Assembly: GCA_037074705.1 (NCBI GenBank)
Contig: CM073591.1
Span: 60,638,897 to 60,702,896, forward strand
Reading direction: 5' to 3'
Length of the DNA: 64,000 bases
Origin: Zhengitettix transpicula
Taxonomy: Eukaryota; Arthropoda; Insecta; Orthoptera; Tetrigidae
This document shows positions 1 through 14,900 of this stretch, one piece after another. Position 1 is the stretch's first letter. The number at the start of each line of letters is the position of its first letter. Both the position numbers and the translations under genes were made by a program. The notes under the pieces were generated by a model. It was given only the letters and a program-made list of their open reading frames with translations, made no database searches and was not told the DNA's origin.

Positions 1-1555
1 TAAATGCAATTAGACAACCATTGACTATATATTCCGTAGACTGTTTTTTCGGACTATATTATGAATAACTTTTAATTATTTGAACGTCTTTATATTGACT
101 TTTGTGTTTCGTACTTTTGGTAAATACCGTTTATAACGAAAAAAATCTGGTTAGCTACGTTTGTCGGAGAACTGGACGGAGAAATAGGCAATGGACGCCG
201 CTGATTGCCGTGACTATTGCTTGCGGATGTCTTCGGACTATACAATCAAGGTATATACTTTGAGATGTACATTTGTTATGTTGTTGAACTCTGCCGGTGT
301 TTATTATGATTTTTGTTTATTTCTAGGCGTTTATAATTATTATTTAGAGTTAAACAAAATGAACAATAATTTCAATTATTATACAATGTTATCCTGAAGC
401 GTGAAAGTGTCAGAGTTTTCTTGAAGTTCGTTTTCATTCAATGATGTACACTTCTGGCAACTAAAGTGGGATTACCTTTTAATTTAGAAGATCTGTCCAA
501 AAGCATTAAATATGATTTTCACATAGTAAAGGTAAGTCTAGCTTTGTATTTTATATTCTACTTGCAGTTATATGGTTATTTAATTCTTTTTGTAAACGTT
601 GTGGAAGACACTAATTACCAGCGCTGGACTCGTAATTTGGAGGTTGAAATTTGCATTTTTTGTACTTATCTTAGAAATAATTACATCGTTTTTAGTTCAT
701 AGTAACTTCATTCACTATTCTGAACCTTAATGATATATTTATTTTGTATTTATATGCAGTCTGCTATTAAATACATGTCAAAATGCCCTGGAACATTGTA
801 TAGATTTTTTTAAGTTTATATTTTTCAAATCTTGTTCATAAGTAACTATTTAATTTTAAACTTCAACTGAAACGCAAATGTTTTTAGTAGTAAGCGCGAG
901 AACTAAATTATTGAAAAATTGTTTTATATATGAAAATGATTTTAATTAATTCGATAGATACTGTATACTTAAGTATGCACACCAGTATATTACACCTTAC
1001 AATAACTGGCGAAATACATTTAATTTACATATGTTTCATTGTAGTATGTTTTAAATTTATTTACTGAGTAATTATAATATGCATAAGTTTATAAATTAGT
1101 GCCATGTGTATAAAACAAAAGGTAGCTTTAAAATATTTGTCTCAGATGCAATTTATATGATGAAACTACATTAATTTTAAAAGTGCAGAATTAATTTGGC
1201 TACCAGTTACTACTTTAGGTATGTAGCACATCTGTGCACAATTGTGGATAGTGCAGTATGCATAAATACAATATTTAGTATTAGACATAATTCTCATAAA
1301 CAATAATTTTCATAATTTTGTGGTTATTTAAACTTCAACAATACAAATTTTATACTTCAAAAGTGTTTAATAGTCTAAATGAGCAAAATCAATTTGTATG
1401 GATTATGTGACACTGTAAACTTATAATGAATTGTGTATGGAGTTTTAGCGATTTAATGAGAAACAATTAATTCATGCTATTCCATTTTTTTACTATATAA
1501 AAATTAAGCCATAACAATAATTGTTTTTGTGGCCTGTTATGCATTATTCATGCAG
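1..1555 (+). other. Probable 5' non-coding exon(s) and first intron
   Basis: An acceptor (cattattcatgcag) lies just 11 nt before the start codon, so at least one upstream non-coding exon is expected. Two donors could serve: AAG/gtatat after 250 and a stronger AAAG/gtaagt after 531. Neither can supply extra N-terminal residues: joining to 1556 runs into a stop (TGA) in the frame of an ATG at 191, and the 467-531 segment is also out of frame. The ATG at 191 would give a short upstream ORF of 20 codons to its donor. No clear promoter motif is visible. Confidence 0.3.
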
Positions 1556-1566
1556 TTATTTGGAGA

Positions 1567-1729
1567 ATGGAAGAGGAGCCAGATGTTTATATGAAGACAA
1601 ATTCTCCACAATCCTGTGGAGGTGCAGATGAAGAACTTGAAATGGAAGAAGCTTCTGCGGAAGAGGAAGAAGAGGAGGCTTTGTCACCTGCAGAGAACCC
1701 ACAACAATTGCAAGTTCCAACCAGTCCAG
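1567..1729 (+). CDS. KMT2C: KMT2C exon 1: acidic N-terminus
   Basis: Start ATG at 1567 chosen because it is the first ATG in the frame that continues into exon 2 and lies just after an acceptor at 1555. Encodes residues 1-54, strongly acidic with a Glu run (about residues 26-37). Donor CCAG/gtacta, phase 1. Acidic N-termini followed by an AT-hook are also seen in human KMT2C. The start is the least certain part of the model. Confidence 0.75.
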
Positions 1730-4700
1730 GTACTACACTTTTTATCTATGTTTGGCTGTCATACATTTATTCCAAATATATTTACTTAATAATTCAGATG
1801 TTTTCAATAAACTAGTAGTAAAGGATAGATAGTCATATGTATAAAATACAAGGAAGGGACATGTGAATTGTTCACAGTAGCATGTTTACATTAATGAAAT
1901 GCCTAACTAATTAGAATTAAATTGATAAAATAATTCCCAATTGTATGTTTGCTAGTTTGCAGATACATTATTATTTGGCTTTAAAATATGGTAGGGCCTT
2001 TCTGTCATTTTCAGATAGCAGTTTAACTTTTTAATAGTAAATGGACATTATTCTATGCGTAAGATGAAAAATAATTATTAATACTTTTCATATTAAATAC
2101 ATTTTTAAGAATACAAGAAAATTTGAATGTTGCCAAACTGGTTACGACTTGCTTTTATCTTTGGGAATAAAAAGTGGGTTACAAATATTTCAACTGTATT
2201 ACATTGTTTGTTGGTTTCAGGTACTTCAGCTCCTATTGAAAGTCAAACAGTGCAGGAAGTTAGAAGGCATTTTAGTGGGAAACCACTCAATATACGGCGT
2301 GGACCTGGTCGACCTAGAAAGGAACTTGGCCATACTACATCACGATCAGGCCGTAGAAACTCGTTGAAACATAGGAGATGGAAAAGGTTTCTTTTAACAA
2401 ATATAAATATTTTTGCTTCATGTATATAAACTGCTATAATCACTTGAATTGAAATTATTTAAACACAACTAAATTTAATAATAATAAATAAGTCCTGTTC
2501 TTAGATTTTTTATCTTATGATATTAATAATTTAGACTTGATGGTTTCAAGTAACTTCTTAGATATTGCAGATTACAGTTCAAATGTGTCTTCCACAAGTA
2601 GTTCTGTTAGGTGAAATATAACTATTATAATGATATCAAATTTTCATTACAGCGTATTTCATAGCTTAATACAACTGAAAGAATTACATGATGTATTTTA
2701 ATTAACATTCATGTGACTAACCTCTGTGTTCAAGACTTTGTAAATAAACATCTTTTCATTCATCCAGAATTTCCTTTTCAATCCATTAAAAAGAGCTCTA
2801 AAGATGCTGCTGTTAAGTTTATTGCCTACTTCAATTCTCATAATTTCAGTCCTGTAATTAGCAATTTGTTACTCAGTGCTGTAACTGCTGTAATGTTTGA
2901 TAACTATTAACAGTATATGAAATCAGACAATTTATCTGATCTGTGTATTATTCTGTTAAAGCTTTGCAAAAGACTTGTCGGAAGGTGATATAGAACAGCC
3001 AAGTCCGGCAACAGATGATCTATTGGAAGCAGACAAAATGCCAGCACCAGAGGAACCACCTTATTTCCCAGAACAGTGGTGAGCATGTTTATAAATGTAA
3101 AAGATAGTGTCAAATATTCAGTGAGCTATATTATATTATATTTATAATCTCTTTTTGACCATATGATTAACAGAATTGATTTAGATAACTAATGATTAAT
3201 TTAATGAATTTGGTTTGCATCTGAGAACTATTTATGCATTAATTACACTGGGAAGTCTTCATTCTCTAATACAATGAAAATAGTTTATAATGATGCTTTT
3301 TAATATTATGATCCAATGTAGAACTTCATTTATTTGAACATACTTGAAAGACTTCTAAAATGGTTTGTTATTCATTTTTTACTATGATATGGTTTATATT
3401 TCATTACTTATTTTTTAGATGAAACTATAAAGTGCATTGTATATTTATTCTATCCATTTTGTATACATCTTAAAAAATATTTAACTTTATATTGTAATGC
3501 ATTTGTAGGCCTGGGAAAGTTTGTGCCTTTTGCAACTTGGGTGAACGATCCCAGTTGGGACAAGGAGATCTCATTAGGTTGCTATGTCCACCAGAAGGAT
3601 ATTCTGTATTGAAAGATGAAGGTTTAGGAACATCTAGGCATATTGGGGAAGGAGAAAGAATGCTTGATGACAGAAGCCCAAGCCGAAGCTGTGGTTCAGG
3701 GTTAACAGGAGCTGTCACAGTGAGAAGACAGAAAAGCATGGCAAAATGCAAGTAAGTCTGTGTTGTTATTCTACTTTTTTTCAATTGTACATACATGCAG
3801 TTATGCTTTTATAGAGGTAAGCAACATTAATTTGTTTTTAATTAGCAATATCTGATCACTTTTAAATAGTCTATTAAATTAGAAGACTGATGATGATTAG
3901 TTCCTGTGTGGGGTGTGATCTTGAATCCAATCTGCCAATCACAACACTTGAAACAGCGTAGTCAAACAATAGTGGTGTTATTCTTCTGTTTTCAATGAGC
4001 TGTATAAGTTGTGTGTCATATTTGGCGTGTTGACACGCTAGGTGACTTCTAATTTAAAATGGAACTATAGTTTTAATGAAATGTATTGAATTATTAACTT
4101 TTCCTTGGTAATATTAGTAGTTACTAGTGTGTCTGAATTACATATTATATCAATTATTTTGAAAATGTTGCATCCTTACATTATATATACGTGTAACGCT
4201 CCTTCCTGAAGAAGGAGGCTGAGAGCCTCCGAAAATTTGAAGTACTTTCAGTTCCTTATGGCGACACCGCACTCAAGTTCAGGTAAGCTACTACCACAAG
4301 AAAGCTTGTGGCTTACCTGAAAGTGAAGTTCGGTGTAGCCATACGGAACTGAAGGTAGTTCTTCAAATTTTCGGAGGCTCTTAGCCTCCTCCTTCAATGA
4401 AGGAGTGTCACACCATTCCGTGCACTGGAATATATTTATGTCTGTGTGTGTATACATATATATAACACTTAAGGAAAATGTGATGAGTTCAAATTAAATA
4501 ATTCATGTCCGGTCGGCAAGCAGTTCAGACCTTCGTTTTAGGTAAGTCAGCATTGTTGTCTCTCTTTCCTATTCAAACATGTTATATATACACGTGTGTG
4601 AGAGAGTTATTTATGTTTATATTTTTCAGAAACCCATCTCCGAGTAACTATGTAGAGCCAATAGATGAGCTAAGTGTGGTGGGATACCTTGATGAACCAG

Positions 4701-7700
4701 ATCCAAGCTCATTGTTTGAAGCATCTGGTGAGTTTATGTGATAGTACCATTGCTTTGTTTTAAACTGATTCTTTCTAAAATTGATTATTAATGTCAAGTT
4801 ATCTGTTAAAATATGGACAGTTTTATTGTAAAGATTATTATTTGCCTGAACTATTTTTAAAAATAGTGTAATTAGGACTTTTGATATATAGATTAACAGA
4901 TTTTTTCCTTCTTGAAAAGTAGAATTTTAAAATGATTTTTAGTAAATTACTAAAATTTCTTCTATGACTTTCATATATTGAATTACTTTTAGGACTTAGA
5001 AAACATAAAAAATGAATGTATTTAGTAATGAAAATCTTTGATATAATAATAATGTAATATGGTATAATGAAATTCAATTCTGTTTCATTTTCATTGATTT
5101 ATTTAGGACATTTCTATGTGCACCAAACATGTGCATTATGGTCTCAGGGTGTTAGTCGTTCTGAAGATTTAGTTTTAAAGGATGTCGGCCCAGCAGTTGT
5201 ACAGGCTACTTCACGCCGATGTGCTCATTGTTGTCATTATGGAGCCAGTGTAGTTTGTAAAGTGTCCAACTGTCAGAGGGCTTTACATTTTCCTTGTGCT
5301 GCAGCATCTGGTGCATTTCAGGATTGTAAAACCATGGCAATGGTGTGCACTCTTCATTTGGATCAGGTTCCATTACTTTGTAAGTATATTTCATTATTTG
5401 GCATTTATAAATCAAAGAATATTCAACTATTATTCCTTATTTGGTGCTTTCTTATGTAGGGATCCAGCATTAATTTTTTTTTTGACTTTTGCAAACTTAT
5501 AATTAGAAAATAAATATATTTGTAACATATTTTATCTTTCAAGTATATTATTTTAGAGTAGAATCCCCTTTTAATGAGTCTGGGGACCTCACATTTTTTC
5601 CTTAAATGGTAGTTTGCATAAAACAATTCCGAAAGTTTGGAAATGTTAAGAAAACTAAAGACAGGTTGACTTATGTTAGGCTTCTTAGTTTAAGTACAGA
5701 AACAAACCATATAATATTCCTCTCCCATATGTAATGGTTTGTTTGTTTGGGGGATTCTTTTGAGTCAATAATTTTGCCAATAAATTTATCATTTAAATAG
5801 TTTATTAATTATTGAATAGCAGACATTTATTAATGATGAATAAAACCCTCAGAAATTTAATATAAATTTCATCCATGAATTTAAATTTATTTCTTATTAG
5901 CATGCCAGTGTCTTTATGTTTTTAAAACACCTAGGATTTTTGTACTTTCAAATGATTAGTGTCAGCAACTTCTCACTCGCTGTTTACGTACAACACTGTT
6001 AAGGAGGCTACACACATAAGCAGATTCAACCTCATGGCTTTTTCCATCATGATTTCTCTTCCACTGCAAGTTATTGTTCTTCTTCTTTGCCTGAAAAATA
6101 ATGTCTCTATTCTTTAATAGCTTATACAGGACAGGTTGAGAAATTTGCAACTTCACTGCTGCATTGCGATGACTCATTTTAGGCAAACTATCATAATGTT
6201 CATTGTTAATTGATTAGTCTTTATGTTTAGGCAAACTTTTTATGCAATCAATCACTGCTGTTTAACTTTGCAAATGATTTAGAACTTGTTACTTCATGAA
6301 CCAAATTAAAACAACAATTAGGATTCAGCAAAGAAGTTTAATGTTGATTTTCTATTAAGAGCCAGGTACACAAATTCTTCTGCAATGTCTACCATGAGTG
6401 TCTCTTGATACTGTGTGCTGGACTTTCAAAAGAATGATAACATAAAATGAATTCTGATTATAATAAAGAATGTTTCCTTAATATTATAATATTAGTTTGG
6501 GTGAGTCATAATAAGAATCATGATATTAAATGAATGATAATGTTAAACATGATTACAATAAGCGACGTCCACTGTATTATGTTTTTTAATTTATTGTTTT
6601 CCTCTACTGGACAAGGTGAAAAGCAATCAAAGCAACTGCATCATTGTATTTTTAGCTTGACATAGTCCAAGTGCAAACTTGCGCTTGTGGAAGCATACTT
6701 GTATTGTGTGGTGTTGAAAGAAATTTACTGTGCTTGAACAAAAAGATTGATCAAGCATGCTTGTGAAGTTTGCAGTTATGTGTGTATCCACCTTTAGTCT
6801 CTTTTTGCTATGTTTTCCTTCATAATACTTGTTGCCATGAAAAGTATATGCTTTTTTGGGAGAATATTTTTTAAAAACTGTCTTGTTGCATTGATGATGG
6901 ATGTCTTTTAGTTTATAATCCTCAATTAGATGAGGCAATGTAGTTTCCTTTTAAAACTTGACAACTTCACTATCAACTTTTGAACTTTCATTGAATATTT
7001 TGCAATATGAGAAGATATCTGTTCTTAAAGCAGTCAAACCCTCCATTTGACACAGTGTAACCTTCCACTCTGATTATAAGTGCAGTTTCCTTTGCTTTTC
7101 CTCTTACTAAATTGCTATGAATGAGCACATTTTAAAAACCATTTCACAAAAATAGATTTCATTTCTTTGTATGGTGTTTTTTCTTTTGGCAATCATTGGT
7201 CCAAACTGAATTATGGTAATAAGAATAGCTTCTTAAGTTTTTAATATTCCAGACAATTTTAATGGAGCCAAACCATATATTTTTGCAATGTTACATTTTA
7301 AAATTTGTGGTTTTATTTTCACATTCTCAATTATCTTGATATTTTGTTCTGTTATTTTTGGTTTGGGAGCAAATCATGTAACTCACGAGAGAGAGAAAAA
7401 TTGGGACATTTCCAGCAGCTAGATTTTTTTTTAATTTGATGAATTTGTTATATTCAAAATAGAATGTTCAGTTATTGATTAAAAAGGAGAAAATTAAAGT
7501 TGGAACAATAATATGGGAATTTTGTTGGCTCCTCAGTCTCCATTAATCCACCATTTATTCTCCTGTGGTAAGGTTCTGACATTATTTAAGTAAGTGTGTT
7601 TGCAAAGAGTTCTGAAGGAGGGGGAGAGGAAAAGTTGTATGCACTTATTATGTGTTATAATTTAGATTGTTCAAAATATGTCTTTCTATTTCTTGCAGTG

Positions 7701-8895
7701 AGTGGTGAAGTAGCTTGTGTCTCCTGTTATGCTCTTGGTGATGTTGGTAATTTATTGATGTGCACTGCTTGTGGCCACCACTACCATGGTGCATGTGTTG
7801 GTCTGGCTTTGCTGCCTGGTGTTCGTGCCGGTTGGCAGTGTCACGAGTGTCGCGTTTGTCAGGTCTGTAGATTGCCAGCAGAAGAAGATGCCAAGGTTAT
7901 GGTGTGTGAGGCCTGTGACAAGGCTTACCACCCTAGTTGCCTGAGGCCCCAAGTGTCTACCATACCAAAATATGGCTGGAAATGTAAGGTGAGCTATGCT
8001 CCAAAATGATTTTTTCAGAGTTTAGGATGAAAGAGGAAATGGTGTTTTGTTAACACTTATATTTGCTTTTGTCTCAGCGACATAAAAATCGCAGTTGGAT
8101 TATATGTGGTGCATGCTGTGACTAAAAACTGGCTGGTTTTATTATGGATGGATTTAGTTGAAACCATATGTTGTGCTCTTCCTTTGAACATTGTAATCAC
8201 ATTTAATTAATTAAAATCTCATATGTGAGTTTTCGGCTATTGCTTTTCCTTTGATACCATCTCCATACTCTGCCCAGAGTGGCTCCTTCAAAACGGAAAC
8301 TAAAAAAACCATTTTTTTATATAAAATCTTTGGGCGCCATTTCCCAACCCAGCCTAAATCTCTCAGAAATTAGGAATATCATATTATTGGATCATTCGCA
8401 AACCTACCTTAATAATGAAGACCTTAATAAAGAATCTGATCAACTGTGTGAATTATTCAAGTATAGTCAGTTCCTTCCAATTTAAGAAAATCCTTAATTT
8501 TTTATTATAATTTGTTGACTTTTTTTCAATTTATATAATAAATAGTTTAAATGACGCTGCTTATGACACCATACTCATATGACTCATCACTTGAATTGTC
8601 TGACATTTTATATAAATAATATACTGTAAGGAAAATTAAACACAAAGGTGTACTGACAAATTCGCTCAGAAGCGCAACTGAATAATTGTGAATAATTAGT
8701 TGGCACATGTCCAATACAGTCAATGTGTCTTATTCTAGAACAGCAGCAATCGTGTTGCTACTAAAATAGTACAGGCTGTGTTTTATTAATCGCTACAATA
8801 TTTTAGACATGTGGTGCATTCCAAATTGGAGGTAATCTACCCCTTTTCGGCAACTAAATAATCACACGATTAAAAATCGCAAGTGGGTACCTAGC

Positions 8896-8937
<42 letters not shown>

Positions 8938-11900
8938 TGAAATTAAAAGTGGTATATGATTTGCTATTTAAAGAAAGAATAATTAGTTTTTAAATATAGT
9001 AATTGTTTTGTTCTGTTTATCTGTTATTGCAAGTACTAAAACCATATTCTAGAATTGTTTTCTAACAATTTCAGTACTTGTCGAGTTTTACAGAAGATGT
9101 GAATTTAAAATAATACAAGTCAAACTGAAGTGTCAATAATATTATTACTATTGCAAAATTTTTATAAATCCTTAATAATGTGCTGTAAAAGTTTGTCTTA
9201 CTTTGCAATGAATGAAAATGTTTTGTGAAAGTTGATTATATCCAGAGAGAAATAAACAAAATTCATTTTCAAGTTTAATTGTTAATAATATAAACAATTC
9301 TTGGGTTTCTGTGTGGAATTGTCATAGAGTGACGTTTTGGCAAAGATTAGAGAGAAAGTCATCAAAATGTCACTATATGTTAATTCTACTCAATTACAAG
9401 CCCAATAATTGTTTATACAAACAATATACCAACAAAACTTCAATCAATACAAAGTACTGTATTTTATGTGTTTAACTTCAGGTTTAAAGTTTATTATTTA
9501 TAATGTTCATAGATTATATAGAAATTTTTGCTATATTTCACAGTATTGTAGAGTCTGTTCAGACTGTGGGTCTCGAACTCCAGGAGCTGGGCATTCATCA
9601 AGGTGGCATGCCCACTACACAGTATGTGATTCATGTTATCAGCAACGAAATAAAGGGTTCAGCTGCCCATTGTGTCGACGAGCGTACAGAGCTGCTGCCT
9701 ACCGGGGCATGGTACAATGCAGCATGTGCAGAAAGTAAGTGATTGAATGAAATATCTTAAATGTTCTGTGTATTTTAAGAATTTCTAGAGTTTATGACAT
9801 AAGAAATATTCTCAGTAAATTCTGTAATCAAAATGACATTTGTTTTTTATCACTCCATTTTGTTACTGTATTTACTTGGGTATGTTGCTCACCTCAGGAA
9901 GTGAAAAAGATAGGTGAGCTTAATACACAAATTGACTGTGTACTCTGAAAGTCATTCTTCCCTTGTATATTTGGAAAGTTCTTGTTCTGAGAATAGCTAC
10001 TATAAATTATTTCTAATAATTTTAGTACTTGCTCAATTTTATTGAAGATGTGAATTTAAAATAATAATACTATAGCTTGCTTTCCTTGTCTCTTGTCATC
10101 CATCAAAGATCTTCATTCCTAGCTTATTATTAGACCCATATGATTGGTATGACATGGTCAGTTACTTTTATTATTATGTGTGACTCAAGAAAGATAAGAT
10201 CTTTTATTGAAGGTAAAAAATAGTTACTTATTGCTGAAGAAGTAGAAGGGAATATGCTATGGGTAGGTAATATGATGTATCTGAATCTGTATATGAGATG
10301 GAGAAAAAATAAAGCCACTTTGAAAAATTGTCCACAGAACTGTGATGAATTTCAAGGTATAACTTCAAAGTATCGAGATCTGGAAGAAGGGGTACTGAAT
10401 TACATGTGGGTATTTTAGAATTTGAATATGTGGTGTCTTCAGAAATGTGTCATTATAAGGCCATAAAAATTGGAAATTTACTGAAAGGATTTCAAACCTA
10501 GCAGAGGATGGATATAACTTTTTTTGAAAATAGACATGAAGTTTCACTTCTTCAGAGAACTACAATAACAATAATGTTTGGATTATATAAGCATAGGTAT
10601 CCATTCTGGAAGAACTTGGTCATCCACAGATTTAAAAAAATGTTGAATATTGAATTCCTGTGAAGGTATTGAAGATTTAATTTTTTCTGGTAACACATTA
10701 TGTTCCTTATGAACCGATATTAATGATGAAAATCTATATGTATAGGTAAGAAATTGCTTGATTATTTAATATCACAATATTTCCTATTTTATACATTCTT
10801 TGCACAATATGTTTTTTAAAATAAAAGTTTATTTTGAAGAAACTTAAGAAAAATATTTTTACTCTTTGTGAAATATGGATAAATGTCCCTCTTGACAGCA
10901 CAAAATATACATGAAAATACAATATTTGAGATTCATACCCTGTTACAATAAATAGCTAGCTTACCTGTGTATGAGACAAAGTGTTAGAGGCTTATGAGAT
11001 GATGGCAATCCATTAACACTCGCCAAAATCAGTGATACTGTGCAAGGTTAAGAATTCAATGTTGAAAGAGCTGTGCTTAAGTACTTTAGATAACAACTAT
11101 GTGACAAAATTATGTTTATTAGAAAAAAGCATGAAGACCTTTAATTAATTTAAACTTAACATAAATATAAGTAAGATGGAAAACAGAGATTTGAAGCAAA
11201 GGAAATTGGGTTTGGATAACTTGCTAGGAATGCAGAAAAAAGAGAGTGTGGTTGTTATCTTGGAAGCTGTCTGTTAATAATTTTTTTACAGATTTGACAG
11301 TCTTATCTTATTGGACAGAATTATTATAATTGTTTTTAAGCTTTCAGTCCTTCAGTAATGGTTTTATAAAAGTATTTTAATTAAGCAATTTTGATATGTA
11401 GGTTTGTGCATGGCACATGTGATGCAGAAGCTGATTTAGTGACTTACCAACACAGAAAAGAAAATTATCCAGATTATGAATATGTGTGTCCACACTGTAA
11501 AAGTATTGCTCAAAAGGGACAACTTGCTAAACAGCGGAAAGACAGTAAGTGTTATTTATAATTGTACATTAAACTTATATGAATGCAGGCAGTACTATTA
11601 TTATTTTTATTCAGGTATAGAAGATGGAGGAATGGATTCGAGTCTTTCAGCCTCCCAAGAATCGCTATATTTAGAAGAAAATAGTTTGGACCCAGAAAAT
11701 TCTCCCATTGAAAGGGTATGTTATTTTTTTAATGAACATCAGATTTAAATTCATAATAAATTTTTTTAAATAGATTAATGTTCTATAAAAAGTCTTAAAT
11801 AAACCGGTATGACCCATGTAAATGATTTTTTCTTGATATAGTTTTATCCAGGGTATTTGTTATAAAAACTCAATTTAATTTGAAAACATTTTCATATTCT

Positions 11901-14900
11901 TAATATTTGAAATGTTAAATACAAATTAAAAAAATTATTTTACTGATATTTGTATTCATCTCAGATTTTCTATTTATTGTAGGATTATGGTTACTCGGAG
12001 AGAGATATTCGTGCAGTTGGCTTAGGCAAAGGAAAACCATTTTGCGCCAGCAAAATTGCCAAGAAACGTTTGGGATTAGGGGGACTGAGGCCAAAAGGAA
12101 GCCATACATTTAACAAGAGACAGAGAATTACAGATTTTGGAAGGAAACGTGGACCTAAAGCTAAAATGAGGGGTATATTTGGTGTTCCTGGACTTGGCTT
12201 GCAGGTAGAATATGAAGTCTACTGTGATTTCATTCTATTTATTATACGAGTCAAATTTTTTGTTTGAATTTTAGCAATAATGTATACTATTCATGGATGG
12301 ATATATAAATATTCATGGATTTAATGTTTAATAGCTCCTTAATTTTCATTATTTTTCCATGTTAATCATTAAATTATTGAGCCAGAATTTTCAATTGAAG
12401 TTTTTAATTATTAAATATAATATATTTTATTATTTTCAGCGACCACAAGCTGATAGTAATATGACAAGTAGTGGGAGACAAGGAGACGATGAGCCAGGAG
12501 TGGAAAACCGATTAGTACTTTGTTCAGCCAAGGATAAATTTGTGTTAACACAGGACCTGTGTGTCATGTGTGGTGCTATTGGTATTGATCAAGAAGGTTG
12601 TCTCATAGCTTGTGCTCAGTGTGGACAATGTTATCATCCATACTGTGTTAATGTTAAGGTAAGAAATAATTAATATATTTTATGAGCAAGAAATTATAGG
12701 TTACTTATTTCTGAATTAGCTAATTAAATGTTTTATTTTTGTTGAGGAGAAGGAATTTGACGGTAACTGTTGAATGTTTCTACAACAGAAATAATTCTGA
12801 AGTCACATTAATGTTGTATTTGATTTCTTCACCAGGTAACAAAAGTTATTCTTCAGAAAGGTTGGCGTTGTTTGGACTGTACAGTTTGTGAAGGCTGTGG
12901 GCAAAGGAATGATGAGGCCCGATTAATTTTATGTGATGATTGTGATATATCATATCATATATATTGCATGGAACCTCCTCTTGATTATGTTCCTCATGGG
13001 AACTGGAAATGCAAATGGTATGGTATTTGCATTGCATTCTTTGATTTTTAAAGTATTATGTGTATGTAAAAAGAGATAAGATTACTTTCAAAATAGAAGT
13101 AAAGTTTTTTAAAATAATGTATGAGATGCAAATATATTCAATATTTAACCCTTTGCACTCGAGGGCTCCGTAGCGGAGCCCATGAGCATTTTAAACGGTT
13201 CTGCTCCGGAGCCCTCGAGTGCAAAGGGTTAACATATGCTAAAGGAAATTTTTTATAATGACTAGCTTAAATTTTATTTCATGTTTATAATTTAAAATGG
13301 CATTTTTGTATGTTATTTCATCCAGGTGTGCAATTTGTACTTCTTGTGGAAGTAATGACCCAGGCTTCAACTGTACTTGGCAGAGGAGCTTTAGTGAATG
13401 TGGTCCATGTGCCTCTCTAACAGCATGCCCTGCTTGCACTGATTCATATTCTGAAGGTGATTTAATTATTCAGTGCATCCAATGTGAAAGGTGAGTTTAA
13501 CATACATTATTAACATTAACAACAACTTCTTTCCTTGGGTTGAATTTCCTCACTTTGCCTAATACATTTAATAATTTTCTGTTGCCAAGCCAGATTAAAG
13601 GTTTTACAAAGATGAAATTGTGAACACAAAATATCCTTAACGTGTTGAATTGGGACCAATTTTGTTATTTATTCCATTAAGTCATCTATGATTTTGATTT
13701 TTTAAATAATTTAATTAGTTCTTGGTTGAGGAAATAGGATATGTTATATGAAATTGCAAATAGTTATTATAAACTGTGTTATGACTTAATAGTCAATTAC
13801 ATAACTTGAAACGGGAACAAGACTTCCCTGCACAGCATAACTAAGAATTTGATGCAGAAAATGTTCTCAGGTTTCCACCCGGGTTAAACAGTGTTTGTAA
13901 TGTGATGTTTCGATGGGCAAGTGCACTGCCATCATCTTCTAGGCGAAGTGTCAGGATCATCAAGTTCTGTAGCATATTCTGTGTTCTGTGGGGGTGGGCC
14001 AGTGAGTGACACCTGTAACGGACCAATCAGAGCCAGTGTCCACCTGGCCGGAGTCTGGGGTGGGTGTATCACGCCTCTGGTATCCTTGGGTCTCCACTCG
14101 GTGGAGTGAGGCGTCTCTGCCCATGAAGAAGGTTTAGGGCCGGGTCCCATGTTCTGCTCAACTGGAACCCCGTGTCTCAGTTCTGGAGGTTCTGGTGTGA
14201 CCTAATTTTGATGGATACTACATAATATATATAATTTACTTATGTTAGCCACATGTATGATCCCTATTTTCACATATTGCTTATACGGAAAAATATTTTT
14301 TGAGAATAAATTATTTTTTTCATACAAAAAATGTATTGTTTTTTTCGATTTTCACATTTGCTTTCAGATGATGTTAATGATTAAGGTAATTGTACAAGGC
14401 TAACAAAGAATCAATTGTTTGAGTCTAATAATGAGGCAGGAGCAATGACTTCTGACTGGGAATAAATCCACCCTAGTGACAATAAACAGGAAAGCCATTC
14501 TTGAAAAAAATTGCTTTCCAATTATGTTATTGAAACTTTTGTTAAATAACATTTCGACGGCAAGCTGAGCTTGCTGTCGAAACGTTATTTAACAAACAAT
14601 TGACCCGGGTTGAGACCCCAGAATTATGTCTACAACAGATTCACCGGGAAATCCGTCGCACTCTAATTATTGAATCTTGTTTTTCAGATTGTGGACAAAA
14701 GGTTTTTCTGGTGTATGACATTCATCCACATAGGTTTCAATGTACACAGTCTATAATTTGTGTATTATGTGTACCCCATTTTTTTGTTTGAATTTTGGGT
14801 AGAAAAGAAGAGTGGCATTCACAAGTAAATACAGTCTTAAATCATAACACACACTAAGCACACTTGCCAATACACAACTGAAGCACAAGTCACTTCTTGC

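Larger units (their letters stand above)
1730..3508. other. Introns 1-3: no recognised element
   Basis: Three AT-rich introns (1730-2220, 2387-2961, 3079-3508) without conserved repeats or coding signal beyond short chance frames. Confidence 0.5.

Noticed and set aside
4838..5077. 79-codon minus-strand frame in intron 5
   Set aside because: AT-rich low-complexity translation (Ile/Lys/Asn/Tyr), expected by chance.
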